This document shows positions 34,301 through 46,300 of a DNA stretch of 64,000 nt, piece after piece; position 1 is the first letter of the stretch; each line of letters opens with the position of its first letter. Origin of the DNA: Physella acuta (lineage: Eukaryota > Mollusca > Gastropoda > Physidae). Location of the stretch: the NCBI RefSeq assembly GCF_028476545.1, contig NW_026732373.1:69501-133500 (forward strand), written 5' to 3'. Below the pieces are notes generated by a model. That model did no database searches and was not told the origin of the DNA. It was given only the letters and a program-made list of their open reading frames with translations. A program made the translations under genes and the position numbers.

Positions 34301-37300
34301 TGGAGGTAGTCAATGCAGGTGGTAAAAAGTTCGGTAAGTTGGAGGCAGTCACTGCAGGTGGTAAAAAGTTCGGTAAGTTGGAGGCAGTCACTGCAGGTGG
34401 TAAAAAGTTCGGTAAGTTGGAGGCAGTCACTGCAGGTGGTAAAAAGTTCGGTAAGTTGGAGGCAGTCAATGCAGGTGGTAAAAAGTTCGGTAAGTTGGAG
34501 GTAGTCACTGCAGGTGGTAAAAAGTTTGGTAAGTTGGAGGCAGTCAATGCAGGTGTTAAAACGGTAAGTTGGAGGTAGTCAATGCAGGTGTTAAAACGGT
34601 AAGTTGGAGGCAGTCAATGCAGGTGGTAAAAAGTTCGGTAAGTTGGAGGTAGTCAATGCAGGTGGTAAAAAGTTCGGTAAGTTGGAGGCAGTCACTGCAG
34701 GTGGTAAAAAGTTCGGTAAGTTGGAGGCAGTCACTGCAGGTGGTAAAAAGTTCGGTAAGTTGGAGGCAGTCAATGTAGGTGGTAAAAAGTTCGGTAAGTT
34801 GGAGGCAGTCAATGTAGGTGGTAAAAAGTTCGGTAAGTTGGAGGCAGTCACTGCAGGTGTTAAAACGGTAAGTTGGAGGCAGTCAATGTAGGTGGTAAAA
34901 AGTTCGGTAAGTTGGAGGCAGTCACTGCAGGTGGTAAAAAGTTCTGTAAGTTGGAGGCAGTCAGTGCAGGTGGTAAAAAGTTCGGTAAGTTGGAGGCAGT
35001 CAATGCAGGTGGTAAAAAGTTCGGTAAGTTGGAGGCAGTCACTGCAGGTGGTAAAAAGTTCGGTAAGTTGGAGACAGTCAATGCAGGTGGTAAAAAGTTC
35101 GGTAAGTTGGAGGCAGTCACTGCAGGTGTTAAAATGGTAAGTTGGAGGCAGTCACTGCAGGTGGTAAAAAGTTCGGTAAGTTGGAGGCAGTCAATGCAGG
35201 TGGTAAAACGGTAAGTTGGAGGCAGTCAATGCAGGTGGTAAAAAGTTCGGTAAGTTGGAGGCAGTCACTGCAGGTGGTAAAAAGTTCGGTAAGTTGGAGG
35301 CAGTCAATGCAGGTGGTAAAAAGTTCGGTAAGTTGGAGGTAGTCACTGCAGGTGGTAAAAAGTTCGGTAAGTTGGAGGTAGTCAATGCAGGTGTTAAAAC
35401 GGTAAGTTGGAGGCAGTCAATGCAGGTGGTAAAAAGTTCGGTAAGTTGGAGGCAGTCACTGCAGGTGGTAAAAAGTTCGGTAAGTTGGAGGTAGTCAATG
35501 CAGGTGGTAAAAAGTTCGGTAAGTTGGAGGCAGTCACTGCAGGTGGTAAAAAGTTCGGTAAGTTGGAGGTAGTCAATGCAGGTGGTAAAAAGTTCGGTAA
35601 GTTGGAGGCAGTCAATGCAGGTGTTAAAATGGTAAGTTGGAGGCAGTCACTGCAGGTGGTAAAAAGTTCGGTAAGTTGGAGGCAGTCAATGCAGGTGGTA
35701 AAACGGTAAGTTGGAGGCAGTCAATGCAGGTGGTAAAAAGTTCGGTAAGTTGGAGGCAGTCACTGCAGGTGGTAAAAAGTTCGGTAAGTTGGAGGCAGTC
35801 AATGCAGGTGGTAAAACGGTAAGTTGGAGGCAGTCAATGCAGGTGGTAAAAAGTTCGGTAAGTTGGAGGCAGTCACTGCAGGTGGTAAAAAGTTCGGTAA
35901 GTTGGAGGTAGTCAATGCAGGTGGTAAAAAGTTCGGTAAGTTGGAGGCAGTCAATGCAGGTGTTAAAATGGTAAGTTGGAGGCAGTCACTGCAGGTGGTA
36001 AAAAGTTCGGTAAGTTGAAGGCAGTCACTGCAGGTGGTAAAAAGTTCGGTAAGTTGGAGGCAGTCAATGTAGGTGGTAAAAAGTTCGGTAAGTTGGAGGC
36101 AGTCACTGCAGGTGGTAAAAAGTTCGGTAAGTTGGAGGTAGTCACTGCAGGTGGTAAAAAGTTCGGTAAGTTGGAGGTAGTCACTGCAGGTGGTAAAAAG
36201 TTCGGTAAGTTGGAGGCAGTCAGTGCAGGTGTTAAAAAGTTCGGTAAGTTGGAGGTAGTCAATGCAGGTGGTAAAAAGTTCGGTAAGTTGAAGGCAGTCA
36301 ATGTAGGTGGTAAAAAGTTCGGTAAGTTGGAGGCAGTCACTGCAGGTGGTAAAAAGTTCGGTAAGTTGGAGGCAGTCAATGCAGGTGTTAAAACGGTAAG
36401 TTGGAGGTAGTCAATGTAGGTGGTAAAAAGTTCGGTAAGTTGGAGGCAGTCAATGCAGGTGGTAAAAAGTTCGGTAAGTTGGAGGCAGTCAATGCAGGTG
36501 GTAAAAAGTTCGGTAAGTTGGAGGCAGTCACTGCAGGTGGTAAAAAGTTCGGTAAGTTGGAGGTAGTCAATGCAGGTGGTAAAAAGTTCGGTAAGTTGGA
36601 GGCAGTCAATGCAGGTGGTAAAAAGTTCGGTAAGTTGGAGGCAGTCAATGCAGGTGTTAAAACGGTAAGTTGGAGGCAGTCAATGCAGGTGTTAAAACGG
36701 TAAGTTGGAGGCAGTCAATGTAGGTGGTAAAAAGTTCGGTAAGTTGGAGGCAGTCACTGCAGGTGGTAAAAAGTTCGGTAAGTTGGAGGAAGTCAATGCA
36801 GGTGGTAAAAAGTTCGGTAAGTTGGAGGCAGTCAATGTAGGTGGTAAAAAGTTCGGTAAGTTGGAGGTAGTCAATGCAGGTGGTAAAAAGTTCGGTAAGT
36901 TGGAGGCAGTCACTGCAGGTGGTAAAAAGTTCGGTAAGTTGGAGGCAGTCAGTGCAGGTGTTAAAATGGTAAGTTGGAGGCAGTCAATGCAGGTGGTAAA
37001 AAGTTCGGTAAGTTGGAGGCAGTCAATGCAGGTGGTAAAAAGTTCGGTAAGTTGGAGGAAGTCACTGCAGGTGGTAAAAAGTTCGGTAAGTTGGAGGTAG
37101 TCAATGTAGGTGGTAAAAAGTTCGGTAAGTTGGAGGTAGTCAATGTAGGTGGTAAAAAGTTCGGTAAGTTGGAGGTAGTCAATGCAGGTGGTAAAAAGTT
37201 CGGTAAGTTGGAGGTAGTCAATGCAGGTGGTAAAAAGTTCGGTAAGTTGGAGGCAGTCACTGCAGGTGGTAAAAAGTTCGGTAAGTTGGAGGCAGTCAAT

Positions 37301-40300
37301 GTAGGTGGTAAAAAGTTCGGTAAGTTGGAGGAAGTCACTGCAGGTGGTAAAAAGTTCGGTAAGTTGGAGGCAGTCACTGCAGGTGGTAAAACGGTAAGTT
37401 GGAGGCAGTCACTGCAGGTGGTAAAAAGTTCGGTAAGTTGGAGGCAGTCAATGCAGGTGGTAAAAAGTTCTGTAAGTTGGAGGCAGTCACTGCAGGTGGT
37501 AAAAAGTTCGGTAAGTTGGAGGCAGTCAGTGCAGGTGTTAAAAAGTTCGGTAAGTTGGAGGCAGTCACTGCAGGTGTTAAAACGGTAAGTTGGAGGCAGT
37601 CACTGCAGGTGGTAAAAAGTTCTGTAAGTTGGAGGCAGTCAATGCAGGTGGTAAAAAGTTCGGTAAGTTGGAGGTAGTCAATGCAGGTGGTAAAAAGTTC
37701 GGTAAGTTGGAGGTAGTCAATGCAGGTGGTAAAAAGTTCGGTAAGTTGGAGGTAGTCAATGCAGGTGGTAAAAAGTTCGGTAAGTTGGAGGTAGTCACTG
37801 CAGGTGGTAAAAAGTTCGGTAAGTTGGAGGCAGTCAATGTAGGTGGTAAAAAGTTCGGTAAGTTGGAGGCAGTCACTGCAGGTGGTAAAAAGTTCGGTTA
37901 GTTGGAGGTAGTCAATGCAGGTGGTAAAACGGTAAGTTGGAGGTAGTCAATGCAGGTGGTAAAAAGTTCGGTAAGTTGGAGGCAGTCACTGCAGGTGGTA
38001 AAAAGTTCGGTAAGTTGGAGGCAGTCACTGCAGGTGGTAAAAAGTTCGGTAAGTTGGAGGCAGTCACTGCAGGTGGTAAAAAGTTCGGTAAGTTGGAGGC
38101 AGTCAATGCAGGTGGTAAAAAGTTCGGTAAGTTGGAGGTAGTCACTGCAGGTGGTAAAAAGTTTGGTAAGTTGGAGGCAGTCAATGCAGGTGTTAAAACG
38201 GTAAGTTGGAGGTAGTCAATGCAGGTGTTAAAACGGTAAGTTGGAGGCAGTCAATGCAGGTGGTAAAAAGTTCGGTAAGTTGGAGGCAGTCACTGCAGGT
38301 GGTAAAAAGTTCGGTAAGTTGGAGGCAGTCAATGCAGGTGGTAAAAAGTTCGGTAAGTTGGAGGCAGTCAATGTAGGTGGTAAAAGTTCGGTAAGTTGGA
38401 GGCAGTCACTGCAGGTGGTAAAAAGTTCGGTAAGTTGGAGGCAGTCAATGCAGGTGGTAAAAAGTTCGGTAAGTTGGAGGTAGTCAATGCAGGTGTTAAA
38501 ACGGTAAGGTGGAGGTAGTCAATGCAGGTGTTAAAACGGTAAGTTGGAGGCAGTCAATGCAGGTGGTAAAAAGTTCGGTAAGTTGGAGGCAGTCAATGCA
38601 GGTGTTAAAACGGTAAGTTGGAGGTAGTCAATGCAGGTGTTAAAACGGTAAGTTGGAGGCAGTCAATGCAGGTGGTAAAAAGTTCGGTAAGTTGGAGGCA
38701 GTCACTGCAGGTGGTAAAAAGTTCGGTAAGTTGGAGGCAGTCAATGCAGGTGGTAAAAAGTTCGGTAAGTTGGAGGCAGTCAATGCAGGTGGTAAAATGT
38801 TCGGTAAGTTGGAGGCAGTCAATGCAGGTGGTAAAAAGTTCGGTAAGTTGGAGGTAGTCAATGCAGGTGGTAAAAAGTTCGGTAAGTTGGAGGCAGTCAA
38901 TGCAGGTGGTAAAAAGTTCGTTAGAGGCAGTCAATGCAGGTGGTAAAAAGTTCGGTAAGTTGAAGGCAGTCAATGTAGGTGGTAAAAAGTTCGGTAAGTT
39001 GGAGGAAGTCACTGCAGGTGGTAAAAAGTTCGGTAAGTTGGAGGCAGTCAATGCAGGTGGTAAAAAGTTCGGTAAGTTGGAGGAAGTCAGTGCAGGTGTT
39101 AAAACGGTAAGTTGGAGGCAGTCAATGCAGGTGTTAACAGGTTTTATATGTTTAAATTAAGGATTAGTGAGTTTATAAAAGTTTGTTTCTGTTCTGGAAG
39201 GTAGAATGAGATGTAACCACATTTCTTACTTGCCGTGACGTAACCACATTTCTTGCTTGCCGTGACGTAACCACATTTCTTACTTGCCGTGACGTAACCA
39301 CATTTCTTACTTGCCGTGACGTAACCACATTTCTTGCTTGCCGTGACGTAACCACATTTCTTACTTGCCGTGACGTAACCACATTTCTTGCTTGCCGTGA
39401 CGTAACCACATTTCTTGCTTGCCGTGACGTAACCACATTTCTTGCTTGCCGTGACGTAACCACATTTCTTACTTGCCGTGACGTAACCACATTTCTTGCT
39501 TGCCGTGACGTAACCACATTTCTTGCTTGCCGTCCACAGAAATCACAAAAAGAGAAATGGGTCGCGAAAGAGAAACGTCGAGAAAAACACAGCACGGTCA
39601 AGGTGAGATATGTTAGTGGTGTCTGGTGATGTCAGGTGGTGTCAATAGGTGTCATTGGGTGCAGTGGCGTAGCGAGGTCGGGTGTCACCCGGTGCGGCAC
39701 TTAATGGTGTCACCCCCGAAAGGTGTAGGGACTTCCCGGGGACAAATTTTCGATTTGCACCCCCCCCCCCTCAAACTTTCGATTTGCACCCCCCTCAAAC
39801 TTTCGATTTGCACCCCCCCCCCCCCTCAAGTTTTCGATTTGCACCCCCCCTCAATATTTTCTCTATATATTTTGCAATTTTTTGCCTTGTTGTCACCCCC
39901 CTAATTGGTGTCACCCGGTGCGGTCCGCACCCCCCGTCCCCCCCCCCTCGCTACGCCTCTGATGTGGTGTCATGTGGTGTCAGGTAGTGTCAGGTAGTGT
40001 CAGGTTGTGTCATGTGGTGTCAAGTGGTGTCAGGTAGTGTCATGTGGTGTCATGTGGTGTCAGGTAGTGTCATGCGGTGTCATGTGGTGTCAAGTGGTGT
40101 CATGTAGTGTCATGTGGTGTCATGTGGTGTCAGGTGGCGTCAATTTTTGTTCGTAATATCCAACCTCCCCCTTTAAGGAAAAACTTTATTTGTATTTACT
40201 TTCAGAGTCAAAAAAAATCTACGGCTGAATCGGTAAGACAATTCGTTTGTAAATTTGTATGCGTGTATTTTGTTTTATGTCTAGCAAACATATCTATGCC

Positions 40301-43300
40301 AAGTGATTTAGCATATATACATGCGAGGTAATCAAGCAATCTTACATAAAGGACTCTGTTTTGGGCGGTCATTTCCCAGCAGTCTCTTAAGATAGCTAAG
40401 GTCTGTCCACGTTTCTAGTTCTATCTCGTGATGTCTGTGTGCAAGTCCATTTGAACTGGGTCCAGAACAGACCACATACTGCTTTTAGTCCTTGATTGTC
40501 CTCTTGTTGAAGTGATACACACTTTACAACAACTTCCCCTCTGGCTAACTAACAAAATACCCAAACACTGGTCCACACCAGATGTCAACAATCCCTTTTC
40601 TAAGAATTAGACGTATCTGAGTTAACTCAGCTCTGATTGGTACCTGGCTTATTTGGTGCGTGTAAAGGCGGTTGGGCACAACTACGAGTACGTTATTTCT
40701 TCAAATGCCGAGCTCAGTGTTACATCAGCTCTACTTCATCTACTTCATCTCCCCCATGGACCGTCTGGTCTAAAATCCTAACCCCCAACCTTGACCCTAA
40801 CCCCCAACCTTGACACTAACCCCCAACCTTGACCCTAACCCCAACCTTGACCCTAACCCCCAACCTTGACCGTAACCCTAACCTTGACCCTAACCCTAAC
40901 CTTGACCCTGCCCTCAACTGAATTTGATGTCTTACAGCTGCCGAGGAAAGCGAGCTCAATAGGCCCAACACTTTCTGTTGCAGCTCTACCTACTGTACAA
41001 GCATCGGCCCAGGTAAGTTAGGGGGGGGGGGGGTCGTCCATACATGACGTCACACTCGTAAGGGGAAGGGGAGGGGTCCGTAACTTTGTGACAATTACTC
41101 TAAGTTAACTGACCTTAGACAACATTTGAGAAATAAATCGACGGTTAAAAAATAGTTTAAGCTGCTAATTTGAGGGGGGGGGGGGGTTAAGCTGATGTGT
41201 GACGTCATTTTTAGGGTTGGGGGGCTTTTTTTTGTGACGGATGGGAGGGGGAGGTAAATATGGTCACATAAGCGTGACGTCATATAAAGTTTACCCATTT
41301 TTAAAAAAATATTCCACTCCCCAATTTTAAGTTGCTTTTTAAAAATATCTCTCTCCTCCCCCCCCCCCGTAAGTGCCGATTTAGTTCGTTTTTTTTTTAC
41401 CTCCCCAGTAAGCAATTGACATTCCTGAATAACAGATTTTTATATCGACCTACTATGACGATATGTTTCTATTATGTCTCGAGAATTTCTAAATGAACTT
41501 GAAATCATTTAAAAAAACCTGTTTAAATAATTATGTAATCAGTAGTAGACACATTAAAATTAACAACTAGATAAGCAGACAACGAAATGGCATATGCCAC
41601 AGTGCCAGTTATATGATGTGTCATTGTAACAGTTGAATGTCATGTGTGTCGGTGTAACTGTAATTGCTATGTGTCATTGTGACTAATGGCTACGTGTCAC
41701 TGTCACAGTAAATTGCTAGGTGTCACAGTGACAGTTAATTATTGTGTCTTTTACAGAGAGAAGCTTCCAGAGAAACTTTAACTAGTCAAGTAAGTCGCTT
41801 TTGTTTTATGTGTTGGTTGGTGCGTAGTGGGGCAGGTTGACTTGGTGGCAGGTTGACTTGGTGGCTGGTTGACTTGGTGGCTGGTTGACTTGGTGGCTGG
41901 TTGACTTGGTGGCAGGTTGACTTGGTGGCAGCTTGAATTGGTGGCAGGTTGACTTGGTGGCAGCTTGAATTGGTGGCAGGTTGACTTGGTGGCTGGTTGA
42001 CTTGGTGGCTGGTTGACTTGGTGGCTGGTTGACTTGGTGGCAGGTTGACTTGGTGGCAGCTTGAATTGGTGGCAGCTTGACTTGGTGGCAGGTTGACTTG
42101 GTGGCTGGTTGACTTGGTGGCTGGTTGACTTGGTGGCAGCTTGACTTGGTGGCAGGTTGACTTGGTGGCTGGTTGACTTGGTGGCTGGTTGACTTGGTGG
42201 CTGGTTGACTTGGTGGCTGGTTGACTTGGTGGCAGCTTGACTTGGTGGCAGGTTGACTTGGTGGCTGGTTGACTTGGTGGCTGGTTGACTTGGTGGCAGC
42301 TTGACTTGGTGGCAGGTTGACTTGGTGGCTGGTTGACTTGGTGGCAGCTTGACTTGGTGGCAGGTTGACTTGGTGGCTGGTTGACTTGGTGGGGCAGCTT
42401 GACTTGGTGGCTGGTTGACTTGGTGGCTGGTTGACTTGGTGGCTGGTTGACTTGGTGGCTGGTTGACTTGGTGGCAGCTTGACTTGGTGGCAGGTTGACT
42501 TGGTGGCTGGTTGACTTGGTGGCAGCTTGACTTGGTGGCAGGTTGACTTGGTGGCTGGTTGACTTGGTGGGGCAGCTTGACTTGGTGGCTGGTTGACTTG
42601 GTGGCAGCTTGACTTGGTGGCAGGTTGACTTGGTGGCTGGTTGACTTGGTGGCAGCTTGACTTGGTGGCAGGTTGACTTGGTGGCTGGTTGACTTGGTGG
42701 CAGCTTGACTTGGTGGCAGGTTGACTTGGTGGCTGGTTGACTTGGTGGGGCAGCTTGACTTGGTGGCTGGTTGACTTGGTGGCAGCTTGACTTGGTGGCA
42801 GGTTGACTTGGTGGCTGGTTGACTTGGTGGCAGCTTGACTTGGTGGTAGGTTGACTTGGTGGCAGGTTAAGGTTGACTTGGTGGCAGGTTAAGGTTGACT
42901 TGGTGGGGCAGGTTGACTTGGTGGCAGGTTGACTTGGTGGGGCAGGTTGACTTGGTGGCAGGTTGACTTGGTGGAAGGTTGACTTGGTGGAAGGTTGACT
43001 TGGTGGCAGGTTGACTTGGTGGCAGGTTCAGGTTGACTTGGTGGCAGGTTAAGGTTGACTTGGTAATAGTCACGCATTGTCGTATAATGCAGTCATATGG
43101 TTACAAAGTGTCTCCACAAAGTGTCTTCATCAACTGTCTTCACAAACTATCTTCACTAACTGTCTTTTCCAACTGTCTTTACAAACTGTCTTTACAAAGT
43201 TTCTTCACCAACTGTCTTTGCCAACTGTCTTCACAAAGTGTCTTCACCAACTGTCTTTGCCAACCGTCTTCACAAACTGTCTTTACTGTCTTCACAAACT

Positions 43301-46300
43301 GTCTTCACAAACTGTCTTCACCAACTGTCTTCACTAACTGTCTTTGCCAACTGTCTTCACAAACTGTCTTCACCAACTGTCTTCACAAACTGTCTTCACA
43401 AACTGTCTTCACCAACTGTCTTCACCAACTGTCTTCACAAACTGTCTTCACAAACTGTCTTCACCAACTGTCTTCACCATCTGTCTTCACCAACTGTCTT
43501 CACCAACTGTCTTCATAAAGTGCCTTCACAAAGTGTCTTCACCAACTGTCTTCACTGTCTTCACAAACTGTCTTTACAAACTGTCTTATTATTTTTCAGC
43601 CTCACATGCAGATTCCTTCCAGGACCAACACTTTAACAGTAAGTTGTACATATCTTGTTTTACACATTATTGCACACATTTTCTTGTACACATAATTGTA
43701 CACATTTTGTTTATACATGACTGTGACATACAGTTTAACGGCAAATAGTTCCAAAACCTTGTGCTCGCAACCCCGTGACTGATTCTTTCAATATTTCCAG
43801 AACTGGAGCAACTTGAAGCGAGAGGAAACAATGCTGTAAGTTCTTTATTATTTTATGTTTCCCAGACGTTCTTTGTTAAATTATGTTTCCCAGACGTTTT
43901 TGTAAAATTATGTTTCCCAGACGTTTTTGTAAAATTATGTTTCCCAGACGCTCTTTGTTAAATTATGTTTCCCAGACGTTTTTGTAAAATTATGTTTCCC
44001 AGACGCTCTTTGTTAAATTATGTTTCCCAGACGTTTTTGTAAAATTATGTTTCCCAGACGCTCTTTGTTAAATTATGTTTCCCAGACGTTTTTGTAAAAT
44101 TATGTTTCCCAGACGCTCTTTGTTAAATCATGTTTCCCAGGCGCTCTTTGTTATATTAGTTCAAAATTTAAATAGTAATTATTTAAAAGTAATAATGGTT
44201 TATATTAACATCTGTAAATAAACATAGAACAGTGTCAAATATATTGAAAGTTTGTCAGTGAGATCTTAACCTTATACCATAGCACAGGAACGATACGTCA
44301 CCAGAAATCTTACACATACATTGACCTCACCCATAGCTCAGTATCGATACGTCCTCATATCTTACGGATACATTGACCTCACCCATAACCAAGTATCGAT
44401 ACCCCCAACAGATATGTTATACATTAACCTGCGCCATAGTTGAGTATCGATACGTCCCACAGATGTCTTCCTCAGTATCGAGGTGTCCCTCACATATCCA
44501 ACCTCTCACACAGGAGCAGCAAGGAGACTGTAGAGAAAGAGGCGTCCTCCCTCTGGGACCAGGTACTCCTGAGCCTGCCGGAGATCCGCCCCGTCAAGCC
44601 CCTCTCATGCAAGCCTACCCAGAACTGGAACATCCGCTCTAGCATCCCTCTAAAGACCGACACCCGGGCGACCCCGAGAAAACGGCATGACATTCTCATG
44701 CGGTACCGGAGATGGCGCGAGGATTTGATGGAAGGGGTGCGCCCTAGCAGAATCCCGCTCTCCGTCAGGTTCAGGTAAGTTTAGTCAGGTGTTGTGTCAG
44801 TTTAGTCAGTCAGGTGTTGTGTCAGTTTAGTCAGTCAGGTGTTGTGTAAGTTTAGTCAGTCAGGTGTTGTGTCAGTTTAGTCAGGCAGGTGTTGTGTCAG
44901 TTTAGTCAGTCAGGTGTTGTGTTAGTTTAGTCAGTCAGGTGTTGTGTCAGTTTAGTCAGTCAGGTGTTGTGTCAGTTTAGTCAGTCAGGTGTTGTGTCAG
45001 TTTAGTCAGTCAGGTGTTGTGTTAGTTTAGTCAGTCAGGTGTTGTGTCAGTTTAGTCAGTCAGGTGTTGTGTCAGTTTAGTCAGTCAGGTGTTGTGTCAG
45101 TTTAGTCAGTCAGGTGTTGTGTCAGTTTAGTCAGTCAGGTGTTGAGTCGGTTTAGTCTGTCTGGTGCTGCTTCACATCAACGTTTTTAGTATATATCCAA
45201 CCCCCATTCAACTATATCTCTATTGTGACTTGGTCATTACCCCCTCTTAAATTTTAACACCCGGTCATTGCCCTATCACTCGGATTAATCACCCCCCCCC
45301 CCCTCTTGTTAGTTAGCCCCGCCCCCTTTTTACAATACATATCATACCTTAATACCATTAAGTATCCCTATCCCTAACCCGACCATTAACCCCGTAACTC
45401 TCACAATCCGTCACTACCCTAACCCCAAACTATATCCTTATTGCCATCTATATTCCTAACATTTCCCTAGCCCTAACCTTTACCCTAACTCTATGCCTAA
45501 CCCCAGCCATAACTATAACCCTATCCCTATACATGTCCCTACCATTTCCCTAACCGTAACATAAAATAACCTTAACCCACCCCTATCCGCGACCATCTTT
45601 ACATGACCAGATTGTAACTGACAGGGGATCATGTCCACCTGTAATGTAGTTACCTGACAGGGTTGTCAATGATGGAGGTGTGGTGATTGACGCTGTGGGG
45701 GGGGGGAAATGACAGGGTAGAAATAACATTGGGTGGGGTTATTGACAGAGGGAAGTTATTTCCTGCCCCCCCCCCTCCCCCCACCCAGTAAACTGGATCT
45801 AACCCCCGTGTCGTCTGGTTGCTCTAGACAGTCCCTCCCTTACCCCCCCCCCCCCCCCACTAAACTGGAGCTAACCCCCGTGTCGTCTGTTTGCTCTAGA
45901 CAGTCCCTCGACTCGGCAGTGGTAGAGGAGTGGGCCATGCACGGCTGGATCCCCCCGACGGATGTGCAGCTCGAACCCCCGGAGAACTGGTGGATGCCCG
46001 GGGGTGACAAACCCCTGGCCGGGTCGCTGATCGGTGACGGTAAGGAGCGCCCGTTGTTTTCGATTGGTTGGTTTTATGAGCACACGTACCCTGAAGTACA
46101 CAGTTTCTTTTGTTTCGTTCACCTTGTCTAACGTTGTTTGTGTTTTTAATTTGGTCAACATACTTTTTTCTTCACTTGATGACATCCCCACCCACATCTC
46201 CAAGCCCTCCCCCCAAACAACACTCACTGGACATGATTTTTGACAATCGGCGCAGACTTTGTTACTGTAGATATAAATACCGGGCGAATTGTCGGATTCA

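Noticed and set aside
33548-39051. Long open frames on both strands (GGKKFGKLEAVNA plus strand, NLPNFLPPALTAS minus strand)
   Set aside because: They follow from a 39-bp period, which repeats one stop-free frame. They have no start context or unrelated flanking coding sequence, and the plus-strand frame differs from the exon 5 frame.
40787-45580. CCCTAA-rich stretches as interstitial telomere
   Set aside because: The units are irregular (12-20 bp with 'ccaaccttg' insertions) and do not form a TTAGGG array.
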